Source: Phoebastria nigripes (Eukaryota > Chordata > Aves > Procellariiformes > Diomedeidae). From it: a DNA stretch of 64,000 nt. The translations under genes were made by a program, and so were the position numbers. Each line of letters starts with the position of its first letter. The stretch's first letter is position 1. Below, one piece after another: positions 12,901 to 24,526 of the stretch. A model generated the notes under the pieces. That model saw nothing but the letters and a program-made list of their open reading frames with translations. It was not told the DNA's origin and ran no database searches. Location of the stretch: positions 1,308,973-1,372,972 of the forward strand of contig JAYKAV010002442.1 of the NCBI GenBank assembly GCA_035582835.1. Direction: 5' to 3'.

Positions 12901-14702
12901 CACCCAGCCCCCCCCGACCCCGCCACCAGCCCCAGCTCTTCTGCCCAGCTCCTGGTCTTGGGGTGCCTGGCCCCTCTGCAACCCTTGGGCAGTCCCAAAC
13001 ACCTCTCCTGTCATGGCAGCAGGAGGGACATGGTGGCCCTGCAGGCAGGCAGCAAGGGAGGGAAGGCCCCTCAGCTGCCCCAGGCATGGAGCCACAGCAG
13101 TCCACAGGGGCTCAGACACTTCTTGTTCCAGGCTGCTTCCCATCTCCTCCAGTGCGGGATGTTGGCACGAGCTCAGCAGCTCCCCTCTTCTCCCCGCTGC
13201 CCTCTGACACGTTGGTGGCCCAGCGGATGGACGGTGGGTACTGGAGCCTGCCCACACATGTGCCTCAGGGCTGCTGAGACCTGACAAACTCATGGTACCA
13301 CCCTTGCTGAGCAGGGACAGAGAGCCCAGGGCAGAGCCAAGCCCCTGGGATGGGACGGGGAGGGCCGCAGGGGGAGCAGGCAGTGGTCCTCACCCTGCCC
13401 TGCTTGTCCCACAGAGCCACGTGGGGCAGACCCACCCGTGAGGAGGAGCGAGGGACCAACAGGGGCTCACGTTGTTGGCTGCCTGGACACCTACCGGGCC
13501 CTGGAGCAGCATGTCCTGGAGGGGAAGACGCTGGCCCGCGAGCTGATGTGTCTCACGCGCCCGGCGCTTGGGCTGCCCAACTGCCCGCTCCCGGGAAAGG
13601 AGGTAAAGCGTGGGCAGGACGGGACTGGTGGCGGCTGGGGATGGACCCTGGTCTGTGGGCCGTGCATAAAGCAGCTCCCGAGCCCAGTATCAGCCCCGAG
13701 CCTTGCAGGGCTGGCAAGCGGCAGGTAGCGTCCAGCCTGGGGGCTGTTGCCGGCACTGCCCTGCAGCGTTGGGCTGGGCATGGTGAGTCCCCAGGTGCAG
13801 CAGGATGCAGGTGCCCCAGCAGCACCCGCTCCCGCACCCTTCTCTCACAGGCCCTGGGGTGGGCAGGCGCAGGGCACCTCTGGGGCAGCGCCAGCACCCT
13901 GCACCGCGTCCTGGAGGAGTGTGCATCTCTCCTTGCTGCCTTCTGGAGCACCGTGCTGCCCGTCAGCCCTGCCCAGCGCCAGGGCAAGGTAAGCACCGGG
14001 CTAAGGGCTGGCAGGGCAGTGGGGCTGGATGCTCGCTTGCCGCTCATCACACTTGTCTCACCCCAGGAGCAGGTGCTACAGGGCGAGATCGCGGCACTGC
14101 GGGCCCAGCTCTCTGAGAGGGAGGATGCTCTTCAGAGCACAGCTGAGCAGCTGCGCAGCACAGCCCAGCTCAAGGACAGCATGGAGCAGTTCATTGTGAG
14201 CCAGCGTACGTGGCCCGGGTGGCATCCTGCTGCAGGGTGGCATGGCTAAGCTGGCCTGGTCCCCGTGTGCCTGGCGTGGCTCCACAGCAAAGGGACCTCA
14301 CTGACCTCATCTCTCTCCCTCGCAGTGACCAGGACCCACAAGGTGCTGCACAAGGCCAGGATGAACCTGGAGGTGAGTTTGCCCTGGCAGCCAGCGTGGG
14401 ATAGGGGCGGGTGCCCCTGCCGTGGTGAGCCCTGATGCCCTGGGGATGGGCACAGACGGCAGACACCCCATGCTCTGCCGGCAGAGTGGTGGCTGACGGG
14501 GGGTGCCGAGGGGCCAGCTGAGTGCAGCATGTGTGTGGGGGCTCACAGGGACCCATTCTCCTTGGCTGTCCCCAGCCTCCATGCGTGTGTCGCCAGGGCA
14601 CAGCAGTCCTCCAGCGCAGGCCTGCCCTGCCAGTGCTCCCCCTTATTGCCATGGGTGCTCTCTCGCCAGGTTAAGGCCCAGCAGGCCCTGCCCGTTGCGT
14701 GA
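182..14702 (+). CDS. PDE4DIP: Myomegalin (phosphodiesterase 4D-interacting protein), 3' part of gene
   Basis: Large coiled-coil scaffold of the Golgi and centrosome, paralogue of CDK5RAP2, that anchors microtubule-nucleating and PDE4D/PKA complexes (family knowledge). The 5' exons lie outside the window. Exons I read: 182-260, 816-904, 1087-1203, 1764-1901, 2238-2350, 3121-3248, 7331-7422, 7544-7704, 7806-8121, 8202-8370, 8503-8619, 8705-9179, 9418-9653, 9875-9926, 10235-10452, 10845-11039, 11605-11826, 12004-12135, 12290-12409, 12502-12679, 12764-12888, 13132-13233, 13415-13602, 13851-13988, 14067-14205, 14326-14372, 14670-14702 (stop TGA). Splice phases agree from 816 to the stop, about 1,340 codons. 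Diagnostic stretches are MQLVDPEEIP, DLGYETCGRSE, LKAQLLNANKVIQSL, FEDLLRGTDIDYYLGQ, ADLLEEHLVEIRSLRQRLEE and MEQFIVSQLTRTHKVL. Exon 9418-9653 resembles the N-terminal coiled coil of NBPF proteins. The intron after 7704 starts with GC. The phase between 260 and 816 does not match, so the first exon boundary is uncertain. Confidence 0.93.
3249..7330 (+). other. Large PDE4DIP intron without recognised gene
   Basis: At 4.1 kb this is the longest PDE4DIP intron in the window. It holds a 33-base C run at 3901, T-rich patches near 5571, and GC-rich unique-looking sequence from about 6000. The open frames in it (for example on both strands between 6.1 and 7.2 kb) show no recognisable protein. The flanking exons join in phase. 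Confidence 0.7.
3901..3933. repeat. Poly-C homopolymer (33 C)
   Basis: An uninterrupted run of 33 C on the + strand, G on the other, inside the large PDE4DIP intron. Such a tract can form a G-quadruplex or i-motif and is hard to sequence, so its true length is uncertain. Confidence 0.9.
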
Positions 14703-15235
14703 GCCCCAGCAGGGCAGGGAGAGATGCCCCCAGCCGTGGGAACAGCCCGCTGACTGCCGAGCCGTGCCACGCTGGAGGGATGGAGCAGACCCTATCCCTG
14801 CTACTCCAAGGACTGGCGTGGACGGGGGTCTGGGGTGCCTGGTGCTACACAGTTAGTGTGTTTGGGCTGCTGTGGTAGTCGCATGCCCTCCACCTGCCTT
14901 TGCTTGGCATCGCAGCAGCAGCTGCTGGCTTGGGCTTTGCCTGCCCCATGCTTCAGCGCTTGTCCCCTTCCACCCACAGTGCTTAGAGTGGGGCGTCACA
15001 GCCCTCCACACTGAGCACCTCTCACCCTGGGACTTGATCCCATTTGTAACCCTGCTGCATCCCCATCCCTGCTCATGGATGTATGTATGTATATGTGTAT
15101 AGATAGAGGTATCGGAGCTGCGTTTTGGGGGCTCCCCGGGCATGTCGGGGCCCCAACGCGGGAGGAAGATGTAAGAAATGCCATGTTCCATTCAGTGGCT
15201 AGAGAGTCCCCAATAAAGGTTTCCTTTGGGTTGCG
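14703..15235 (+). other. PDE4DIP: PDE4DIP 3' UTR with poly(A) signal
   Basis: Sequence after the PDE4DIP stop. A canonical AATAAA lies at 15212-15217, followed by a GT-rich stretch (TTTGGGTTGCGGTGTTTC), the usual cleavage context. Two further AATAAA copies at 15451 and 15463 could serve as a distal end. Confidence 0.65.
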
Positions 15236-16309
15236 GTGTTTCTGGCACGCCTGTCTCTGCAGCCGTGCTGCCCCCTCCCCAAGCCACCCACAGTGCAGGG
15301 TGCCATAGGCACCAGCTGGCCCCATGGGAGTGGCTCTGAGCCCCACCCCAGCACCCCAAGGGCAGCTTTGTGCCCCACTGGGCGCTCCCATCCCTCTCCC
15401 CTCACTGCTCCAGAGCTCCCTGCCAACACCAGGCCAGCAGCACCGAGAACAATAAATACTGTAATAAATAGAGAAAACCCTGTCACATGGCACTGCTCCG
15501 GCAGCAGGTGGTGTAGCCAGGGTCCTGGGGTACCTGCCCTGCTCCACTCTCCCCAGACCCCCTCCAGCATGGGCGTGCAGAGGTGCGCCTCTGGCTGTGA
15601 CGGTCAGCCCTGCCCCACAGAAGCACTCCATGTTGGGGACGGGGCAGGCATTCGGTCCTTGACAGTGCTGTCCCGGTGGCAGGTAAGCATGGCTGCATCC
15701 AGCTGTAGCCTCCCTCCGGCTGGCTCAATGCTGAACCTGGCAGAGGGCTGGGGCTGCAGCCAGAGCTGAGAGCCCTCCTCGAAGCTGGGGGGCACAAGGA
15801 GGGATGCAGCCCCACACTCAGGGCTGCAGGACAGGGGGCAGGTGGCAGGCTGGGGTGTCCCTAGGGATCAAGGTGGCCTCGGAGGCTCATCGCCAGGATA
15901 GCACAGCAATCTTCAGCAGATGGGACACATTCCTGCAGGCCTGGGCTGGGGGCAGTGCCAGGACCACCTTGGGGCCCTTGCAGGCTGGAGAAGACAGGTA
16001 GGGTGAAGCCCTTTCCATGCCAGGCACAAGGAAAGGCTATTCTGGTGAGCAGCAAACAAAGTGGCCCCAGAGACTCACAGAAGCCAAGGGGAGCTGTAGG
16101 TGGGCGGAAACCAAGGGTTAAATCAAACCACACCAGTAGGATGGGACAGTGTCACAGGCCCCAGTCACCTTGGGCTCATCGCCGGGGCCTGTGTCCCTGC
16201 CAGGTTCGAGGCTGGAGCCAGTGGCCAGTTCTCACACAGTCCTGTGGCCCAGTGTGTGCAGACAAAGCGGCGTTTCGTGTCCTGCGTGGGGGGNGTGAGA
16301 GGCCCCCGC
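15236..16309. other. Convergent intergenic region / PRKAB2 3' flank
   Basis: Tail-to-tail region between PDE4DIP and PRKAB2. It contains the distal AATAAA pair at 15451-15468 (+). I see no AATAAA or ATTAAA on the minus strand here, so the PRKAB2 3' UTR end cannot be placed and may overlap the PDE4DIP 3' UTR. No other gene recognised. Confidence 0.5.
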
Positions 16310-19300
16310 TCAGATGGGCTTGTACAGCAGTGTGGTGACGTACTTCTTCTTGTAGCGGTGCGTGGCACTGAGCACCATCACGCCATCCTGCGAGAGGCAC
16401 AGCGTCAGCGGGAGCAGGTGGGAGAGCTCAGCGCAGCCTGGCTGCGCCGACCTGGGAGCGGGGCACCCNCAAGGCAGCCGTTGGGAAGAGGGCTCTGCGG
16501 GCTCGGGGAGCAGCCCCAGCCCGTCCCTGCTGTCCTGCGCCTCACAGCCAGCGAGACACATCCAACACCCATGACAGGGAGCCAGGGTAGAGCAAGGGAA
16601 GGGTCTGGTATGCAACAGGAGAGCCCAGGGCTGCCCAGCTCCACCGTGCTGTGGGGAGGCAGCTATACGGAACTGGGGGCTGTGAGGAGACCATAACCTA
16701 CACTCCTGTGCATGCCACCGGGCAGCCACACACGTGGCTCCTCCCATCCCTGCACTGCCGTCTCCGCCCCCGCGGCTGGCCAGGTTCTGCTCCCTGCAAG
16801 CGCTGCAGGCTCCTGGGTGCCACAGCAGCTCCCCTTCCCTCACCCAGCCGCCTCCCTGCCCTTACCTTGATGGAGAGCGCGTAGAGGTGATTGAGCATGA
16901 CATGGTTGGGTTCAGGCAGCAGTGCGGGGTCACACTAGGAGAAGAGGAGGAGTGTCACAGGGGAACAGCAGAGACCTGACCCCCCCAGNCATCACAGGGA
17001 GCTGCCCTCTCAGGCAATCTGAGCTGCTGGTGCCTCTGGCTGTTCTGAACAGCAACAGAGCTCAGCTAAGCACCAGGCAGAGCAAGGGGCCAAACCAGAG
17101 TGGTTAATGTGAAAAGTGATGCTTTTCCCAGTAAATGGCAAGATCCAGGCACCAACCAAGGGGAGACCAGGCTCCCTACAGACAGGGAGCCCTGTGGCTC
17201 TGTGTGTGGGCAGTATGCTGGTACCCACCGAGATATTGGTGTCCTTGTTGAGGATGACTTGGAGGAGGTGAGGCGGGAGGATGGGTGGGGATTTGAAGCG
17301 CTCCTCGGGCCGGTATACGTACATCTCTTGGCCATAAGGACCAGGTGGTGAGCTTGATAAGTCTGAAGAGAAGAGACAGGAGGAGACATGAAATGGCTAA
17401 AGCAGGACTGGCGAGCACAGAGCAGCTCCCAAGACGCTGAGAAGGACCCAGCAGGGTCTTTCAGGCACAACCATCTTCCATGAGCCTTGGCCATGTATCC
17501 TATAGCAACAGCTCAGCCTTTTCACACCGGAATAAGCAGCCAAGCAAGCCCTGGGCATTTCCAAGTAGGGCTGTAAGCTGGTACGTGCACTGACACAACA
17601 CAAGCACCCTGTGGTATCCACCCCAAGACTGCTGCGCACAGCTCTCAGCACAGCCGGCTTGCCCCAGAGCTGTACCCTTTGCAGCAGAGGCACAGCAAGC
17701 AGCATGCCTGCACGCTCTCGGTGCTGCAGGACTGCCTGACGAGGAGGTCCCAGAAAGGGCAAATGGGAGGTCCAGACTGAGCAGCTGCTCAGCCCGTGTG
17801 AGGGACCACGGGAGCTTGTGGTCACTGGAAGCTGGACTGGCTGTATCTCCCAGCCACATCTGACCTGATTGTTTTGGAACAGCCAGCACCCGGAAGGGCT
17901 CCACCTCCCTGGAGCTCCTGCTGCTTGCTAGCTTCTTTCCAACGAAGTATCTCCTGCCCAAGCTGGGCAAGGATGTGGAGCTGAGGCTATATCTGAAACG
18001 GGGTTTGTACCAGGGACAGCAGGCCACACTCAGAGCACCCTGGACCGAAACACGACTGAGCTACCTGCCAGCATTATACACTGAGCCAGCACTGCTGGTG
18101 TCCGCATGGTAATCTAACCTGCTGCTGTAACACAAGTGGAGAGGGGAGGTTTCTGATGTGCTAGCACTAGTACAAATTACCTTGGCGTGAAAACGAAGAG
18201 TGGCTGCTGAAAATAACCTGGATCCTGCTCTCGCCTAGCTTGTACCCCAGATCAGATGACTTACTCACAGTTGAGCAGACAGAAAGGGGTGATGTTCCCG
18301 GCGTTCACCAGTCTGAAATGGCTGCCTCAGCCGCGCACAGGCACTGACCCTGCTCTGGGACGGTGCTAGCACAGAACAAGTTACACCAGCACAGCCCCTC
18401 CATGGAGATGAGGCCTCAGCTGTGGGCTGCTGAGGACATGCTACCAAAGTCTACTCTTCCCAGGTGCAGGCCCACACCTCTGCTCAGGGGGTCTGTTCAC
18501 CCCCAGAGCAGCAAGTCTCAGAGCAGAGGAGGTGGAAAATAGCACATGCAAAGCTGTAATGCCACAAAAACTCACCCCGACCTGAGGTTTCTGAGCTCTC
18601 CAGGGAATCCACCTTCAGAGCATCGAACACCTCAAAGTCAGACTTTTTGACGTGAATCAGGTTGTTAATCGTCCCCATCTGGCTGGTGACCACAGGCTGG
18701 AGAGAACTGAGGTAAGTCTTCCCATGTTCACCTCCAATCAAAGCACACGCGATGCTTCCTATATCCTTCCAGCCCAAGCTGTCTTTGCTGCGCCATTAAC
18801 TCAGAGCACAGGTGGCCAGTGTCCAGCTCTGCTCTATGCTTGCAGATCTCTGCTGTTTACCCTGGGAAGATTNTCCTTTACTCCCAGGCTCCTATTTTCA
18901 TCCTCCATCCTGCTACATGCTGATGGGAAAGTGTCCTCTCCTTCCCATACTGCTACTGCATGATTCAGTTTGGAGGAGAATCTGCAAGTGAGTGCTGACC
19001 CCATGGCCCATCTTCCCATGTAGCCAATTNTGAATGGGGCTTAAAGGCCTTCTGGTGTTTCCCTGCCCCTCAGTACCTCCCTGACACTCCCCCATAGAGC
19101 ATGTCTAAGCCCAGAGGAACCAGCCTCTGAAAGGACTTATGGGATGGAGGTGCCCCTTTCGTTTTGGCAGATACCCTCTGCTCTTCCTGTTCCCCCTCTG
19201 CTGCAGTTACATCATGTCTAGTCCCCTGAAGAAGACAAGATCTGCAGGGATAAAGCTTTGAGCATTACCTCAGAAGGGTCATGGACCCACTGGCCATCCA

Positions 19301-20834
19301 CAAAAAATTTGTACTGGTGCTCTCCTTCTGGCAGGTCCAGGATAGCGACAAAGTCGTTGTGGCTGTGCAGAGAGAACAGACATGCAACAGAATTACCCCG
19401 TTGATGCTCTGGATGCTGCTCTTCCATGGGGTCCCAGAAAACAGCACTTTTTCATGCACTGCCCAGCCCCTCTACCCCAACACCTTCATGCAGGGTTAGG
19501 CTTGCTCATCGTCAGTGATCTGAGGCATGGACACAAGAGGCACAAGTGTTCAGAGCACTAGCATGGCTCAAACCCCTAGGAGTCCAGCCGCAAGGAGCAC
19601 AGGAGGCAGTCCAGCTTGCAGACCTGCCCTGCGTGCCCAGGGAAAATCGGTGTGGTAGACACCCTGTGCAAGACACGCTGGAGAGGATGCATGGGCAACA
19701 CATGTAACCCCGCGCTGGCATCGCAGGATGGGGGCAGCAAGTGTAGCAGCTCTGTTAAGCCTGCAATTGAGACAAACCCATTCAAGATGATTTGCTGGGA
19801 TTATGCCCAGAGTCCTACACGCTGTTTCCACAGAAATCACAGATGTGTTGTGGAATAGCGAGAACACCATTAGGGCAGGAAGACATGTGAGGACAAATAG
19901 CCCCTGCTGGCAATAACACAACTAGGCATGGGGTAAGGCCACAGCCAAGGGAAAGGCTGACGGCTTCCAGGGAACTGCTGCATACCTGGGCAGGGCTCTG
20001 CTGCCAGGACTAGGTGCTGCATGACATCCAGCTGGGAAAGCAAAGTGGCCCATCCTGTTCTGTCCCTCTGTTTCACAACTTACCACCACCATGCAGCACC
20101 ACTCAGGGAAGAAGCTGACTACGTATTTGTGCTCAGACCCTCCAACTTGGGTGAACTGAGAAAAGCCAGGTGAGCAAGGGGAACAGCAACCAGCACAGAG
20201 AAGGGAAAACACTCCCTGCGATGGAGCGTAGGAGAACATAGAGTGACCTGAGGGACTGGCTACCTCTTGATGAGCGGGATCTTGGTGCTCCAGTTGTTGA
20301 ATGATCCGGAGATGAAGACCTCTTTGCCTCCATCGGCCCAGCGGATGACAGTGGGACGAGCCTGTTGGGACGGTTTCACTGACTCCTCCAGATCTGGCTG
20401 CCACGACACAAACTCCTTGTCCCCAGGAATCTGAGCAAAGAAAACCAGAGCCTGACTGAGACACAGAGACAGCCGGGACCACATTTACTTCCCCCTGGCC
20501 TCTACCAGCCCACCTGCACATCCCAGACAAGAGCATTGCAGAGCTCCTCCAGCCTCCCAGCTCTCCACAGACCCCTCACATGGCTGGGAGCACAGCTCCA
20601 CACAGCCAGTGAGCTGAAGCCTCAGCCAGGGCCCCAGAGGGCAGGACAGGGAAGGCAGTGGCCAGCCCCTACCTTGGAGTCGTGGGAGCTGAAAACACTG
20701 GGGTCATCGGTGCTGCCCACCATGATCTTGTGAGGGTGCTCCTTGGCAGGGTGGGCGGCACCAGAGCCATCCGAGCGGTGGGACTTGGAGCCATGGCGCT
20801 CCCCAGACACTCGCTCGCTGGTGGTGTTCCCCAT
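16310..20834 (-). CDS. PRKAB2: AMP-activated protein kinase beta-2 regulatory subunit
   Basis: Scaffold subunit of the AMPK heterotrimer, binding glycogen and joining the alpha and gamma subunits. Coding exons on the minus strand: 20834-20673, 20430-20264, 19362-19269, 18696-18576, 17362-17229, 16934-16866, 16387-16310. They sum to 825 nt (274 aa; human is 272) with matching phases. The start MGNTTSERVSGERHG gives an N-myristoylation Gly2. The glycogen-binding CBM48 domain spans exons 2-4 (GGKEVFISGSFNNWS, EGEHQYKFFVDGQWVHDPSE); the Ser108 equivalent is the Ser split between exons 2 and 3 (LIK-S-HNDF). The C-terminal alpha/gamma-binding region reads PPILPPHLLQVILNKDTNIS, CDPALLPEPNHVMLNHLYAL and THRYKKKYVTTLLYKPI. 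The residues HNDFVAILDLPEGEHQYKF and SDFEVFDALK favour beta-2 over beta-1. A splice acceptor (CTCTCTCTCACAG) lies 16 nt before the ATG, so there is an upstream non-coding exon. Confidence 0.97.
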
Positions 20835-23279
20835 GACAGCTCAGCAGCCCCTGTGAGAGAGAGAGGACGGCAGTATGCCTGTGCCCACGGGCTCCGGCAG
20901 TGAGGAGAGGAGCGAAGGCACCGTTTACCAATGCTCTTTGCCAGGGAAGACTGACAGCAATCCTAAAAAATGCCCGAAGTTCATTCCCATTGCCAACTTT
21001 GGGAGCTGAAGGAGAATTTAACAAACAAGACAGCTTGACCTAATTATAGCCAAATCCTTATGAACCATCACTCAAGTTAAGCTGGTAATTGTTATACTCT
21101 AAAACCGATACTAGTTACACTGCGTCCCACACAAGCCCTCAGTAGCCAGCATAGTAGAGGGGCTGATGGGAAAAATAAAGCCAATCTTTATTGGCAAATC
21201 AATTGCTTGGCGTTAACAGAGCCTCTTTCACAGTCCCACAGTCAGGCTCTACAGAGAAATCCCCTACGTCTAGCAAGAAAACAGCCGGAGACTGAAAGTA
21301 GCAGCTGTTTAACAGCTCCCAAAAAGTCTCCAGGAGCTCACGGGCCGAAGAGCAGAGCCTCGCGCCTGGCAAAGGTGACAGGAGCGTTTAAAGTGTCCGA
21401 GTGGAATCGCCCAAGCTGGAGCTTGGCCAAGGCATGCGGCTAATGCCGTGGTGTCTACAAAAAGCTCAGCTCTTGATGGCATTCACTTATGATTCACCAG
21501 GCAAGCCACCATGTCAGCTGCGGCACAGCGCAGTGAGGAGGTCTGCTTGTTGTGACCCTAACCAGCGGCATCACCCCAAGCGCTCCGGCATCTGCCTGGC
21601 CATCCAGAGGCACACGACAAGGGAAGGGCAATCCCAGCTGCCTCAGTGCCACTCTGCAGCTGGAGATGGGCTGTCATCCCTGATCTCACCCAGTTCAGGG
21701 AAGGCAAAGCAGAACTGGCCATACAGCGCCAAGCCATGAACAACTACACACCTCTTGGGACAAACAACAAAGCCACCGCAAGCTACATGGGACTCTTCAG
21801 ACCTTACCCAGTTTCCAGCAGCCGAGATGGATCGGGGTTCTTGCCCCCTTCCCAGGCTTATTTTGCAGCTTTCAGCTTACCGCGCTGATCATGGGCTCTG
21901 CAGGGCAAGGCAAGAGGACAGCCAGCCTTGCTTCATGCGCTTAGTTGTGACATTTGGGGATTTGTTTAGAAGATCAAGTTATATGAAGGGTGCCAGACAA
22001 GGCTGCCAGCCAAAGCCAGGCTTTAGAACATTACAGAGCAATTACTAAAGTATTTCTTAAATCCTGAGGGCTAAAAGGCAGCTCAAGAGGACAGCTAACC
22101 CGTACCCCCACCCCCTCTCAGTGAGGATCCAGGTCAGATGAGCTGCACCACTTGCTCTGATCTTTCCCCTCTGCCCTGGAAAAGGCTCAGCTGGCTCCTC
22201 ACAAAACCTGCCCCTGTGCCACTAGATCTCCTGTTGAGGACCTTCTTCCCCAGTATCTCCGCTAAGGCTCCCTTACTTCTCATCTACGGGGAGGCAGGTA
22301 GGAAAGGCCAAACATCCTCTTGTACCAACACAGACCTGAGAGATATGTGCAGGTGTTAACAGATGTGAAAGCTTCCCTTCCTCTTCTCTAAAAGGGATCC
22401 AGTCCCTCTGGCTGTCCCTTACAGGTCATGCTCTCCAAATGCCTCCTGAGGTTTCTCCCAAGCGGTGGCTCCTTTCTGGTGTGTGGCATCCGAAACCCCG
22501 CGCAGACAAGACCACCCTACCTCCTGCATTGTGCACACAGGCACCCTGCTGCACAGGGACAGCAAGCTCTTTGAGCATAGCCTGCGGTACTTGGTTTTAC
22601 TGAATTAACTTCTACAGCTCAAACCCTCCTGTGTTCAGACAAGCCCTTGTAGCACAGCATGCTCTGATGGTGTGACACAAGTACATCCAAGTCACTAATG
22701 GAAACGTTGCCCATACCAAAGCCCAAGCAAACCTCCGCAGCGTCTCAGCGCATCCGCTCCCAGTTTGANAGCAAGCCGCTGCCAGCGGCAGTCCGTGGTA
22801 AGGTGGGTGCCTGCCGGCCAGATCACAAGGCCCCTTCAGTTTCACCCAGCCCCATCTCCCCACTTTGCTTCTGAAAATGACACGCAAAATACACCAGTTC
22901 CCCCTGAAATGTGCCACGCTTGCTGCCTCTCCCATCCAGCCAGTGACCCGCACGGGGAAACACCGGCAGCCAGCCTGAGAGGGTTTATTTTGGAGAGATG
23001 GGGTCTCTGTTCAGCACCCTCAGTTGCCCGCAGCCTGCTCAGCTGACACCTCCTGCTGCTGGGATTACCCAGGGAAGCCTGATTCACCTGGACTCTCCCG
23101 CCTCCTGCTTTCCGAGAAGGGAACCAGAGCTCAGCCGTGAGGTTGCCGTAACGTTAAGGGGATGTGCTGGGAAACTGGGGAAAGCCTCCCTCCCCCTGAC
23201 TCGCACCAAACAGGCACGGCTGGACGAGGGCTTCGCAAAGCCCACGGGGCGGTGGTGGCGGCAGGGCTGTCACGGCACA
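20835..23279 (-). other. PRKAB2 5' intron / upstream region
   Basis: Lies between the coding start of PRKAB2 and the CpG island. The acceptor just upstream of the ATG implies that most of this is a 5' UTR intron. It contains a short palindrome with AATAAA on both strands at 21174-21192. I recognise no other gene. Confidence 0.5.
21174..21192. repeat. Short palindrome with poly(A) hexamers on both strands
   Basis: AATAAAG, then CCAAT, then CTTTATT: 7-bp perfect arms around a 5-base loop, giving AATAAA on each strand. It sits in the inferred PRKAB2 5' intron and could equally be chance. Confidence 0.5.
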
Positions 23280-23925
23280 CTCGGCCCACGGCTGCCCGCT
23301 CCCCTTCCCCGCCAGGTCACGCTGAAGCGGCGCCTGCCATGGCCCTGAGGAGAAGCGGGCCGCACCGGCAAGGGACGGGGCCCTCCTGTGGGGCTCCTAA
23401 CCGGCTGCAGGGCACGGCTGGGGTCAGCCACGCCAGCGGGGTCCGGGCCACCGTTGCCCGCCGCAGCGTCACCCGTGGGGATGCCCAGCCAAGCCTCACC
23501 CACCGTCTCCCGCGGCAGCGCCCGGCCAAGCAACGCCCGGCCAGCTGCCACCCACCCACCCGCGGTCTGGCCAGCCGTGACACCCCGCTGTCACCCCCCG
23601 GCCCCGCCGCGGCCCCGACCGCGGCCCCACCTGCCCGCCGCCGCCACCGCCCCGCTCTCCGCCTCCGTCCAAAATGGCGACACCTCCCGCCGCCACCGCC
23701 AGCCTCTGCGGGGCGCTCTGGCCCGCCCCCGCGCGCCGCTCTATGGCCGCGCCCCCCCCTCACGGACCCTCTTCCCCGCTGCCGGGCGCCGCCATGTTTT
23801 TTGAGGGCGGCTTCGCCCATTGTTGTTAAGNGCGGCTCGCCTGGCGCGCGGACATGCCGGCTGAGGGCTGCGCGGCTTCACCCCCGCCGCAGCCGGCGGG
23901 CGGCCATGTCGGTTGAGGGCAGAGC
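23280..23925 (-). promoter_or_regulatory. PRKAB2: CpG-island promoter, probably PRKAB2
   Basis: Dense CpG, GC-rich block upstream of PRKAB2. It holds a perfect YY1 motif (AACATGGCGGC) on the minus strand at 23798-23788 and a near match (AAAATGGCGAC) on the plus strand at 23671. YY1 sites of this form commonly lie just downstream of the start site on the transcribed strand, which fits the minus-strand PRKAB2. The exact transcription start and first exon are not visible. Confidence 0.55.
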
Positions 23926-23949
23926 TAGGGCTGGGGCCCGGGGTGGCGG

Positions 23950-24110
23950 GGAAGGGGTCAGGGATGGCTGTGGGGCTGGGCTGCCAGGCCGCGGGGTGGG
24001 CAGGCTGGCTGTGGGGTGGGCCGTGAGGTGAGCTGGCTGGCTAGGCGGTGAGCAGGCTGGCTGTGGGGTGCAAGTGGCCAGGGTGCTGCCTGTGGGCTGG
24101 CCAGGCCCTG
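23950..24110. repeat. Degenerate GC-rich tandem repeat
   Basis: Imperfect copies of a unit like CAGGCTGGCTGTGGGGTG, seen near 24000 and 24054, with related GGCTGGC and GTGGGGTG fragments between them. It lies between the PRKAB2 promoter and the 3' end of the first FMO gene. Confidence 0.5.
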
Positions 24111-24200
24111 CGTGGGCAGGACAGACGCCTCAGGATGGACACCGGAGACTGAGACACCCGATGCAGCGTGGTCCCTGGTCCCCCTGGCACGGGGACAAGC

Positions 24201-24526
24201 TTTATTGCCCTTTTGCCGAGGCGCCCTGGGCAGGTGAGTTCCCAGTTTCCCCACCGCCTCTGCACTGACCTAACCCACGGGTAGAGCTTGCGGAGCTGCC
24301 AGGCCAGGATTTAGGGAAGGGGAGTGATCCCCGTCCTCAGAGCTGCCCCCGACAAGACCTGGTGTGGCCGTGGCACAGCAGGAAGGCGAGACAGACCAAG
24401 CTGCATCTTCAAGGAACCGACTCCCTCCAGAGTGGCAGCAGACCTAGCAAGAGACTACAGAAACACCCAAGCCCAAAGGAAAGGAAGAAGATTGCCAGGA
24501 GGACCCACTGTCTCCTTCATTTTAGG
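24201..24526 (-). other. 3' UTR of FMO5-like gene A with poly(A) signal
   Basis: AATAAA on the minus strand at 24206-24201 (GGCAATAAAGC), about 320 nt past the stop codon of the first FMO gene. This is a plausible 3' end for that transcript. Confidence 0.6.
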
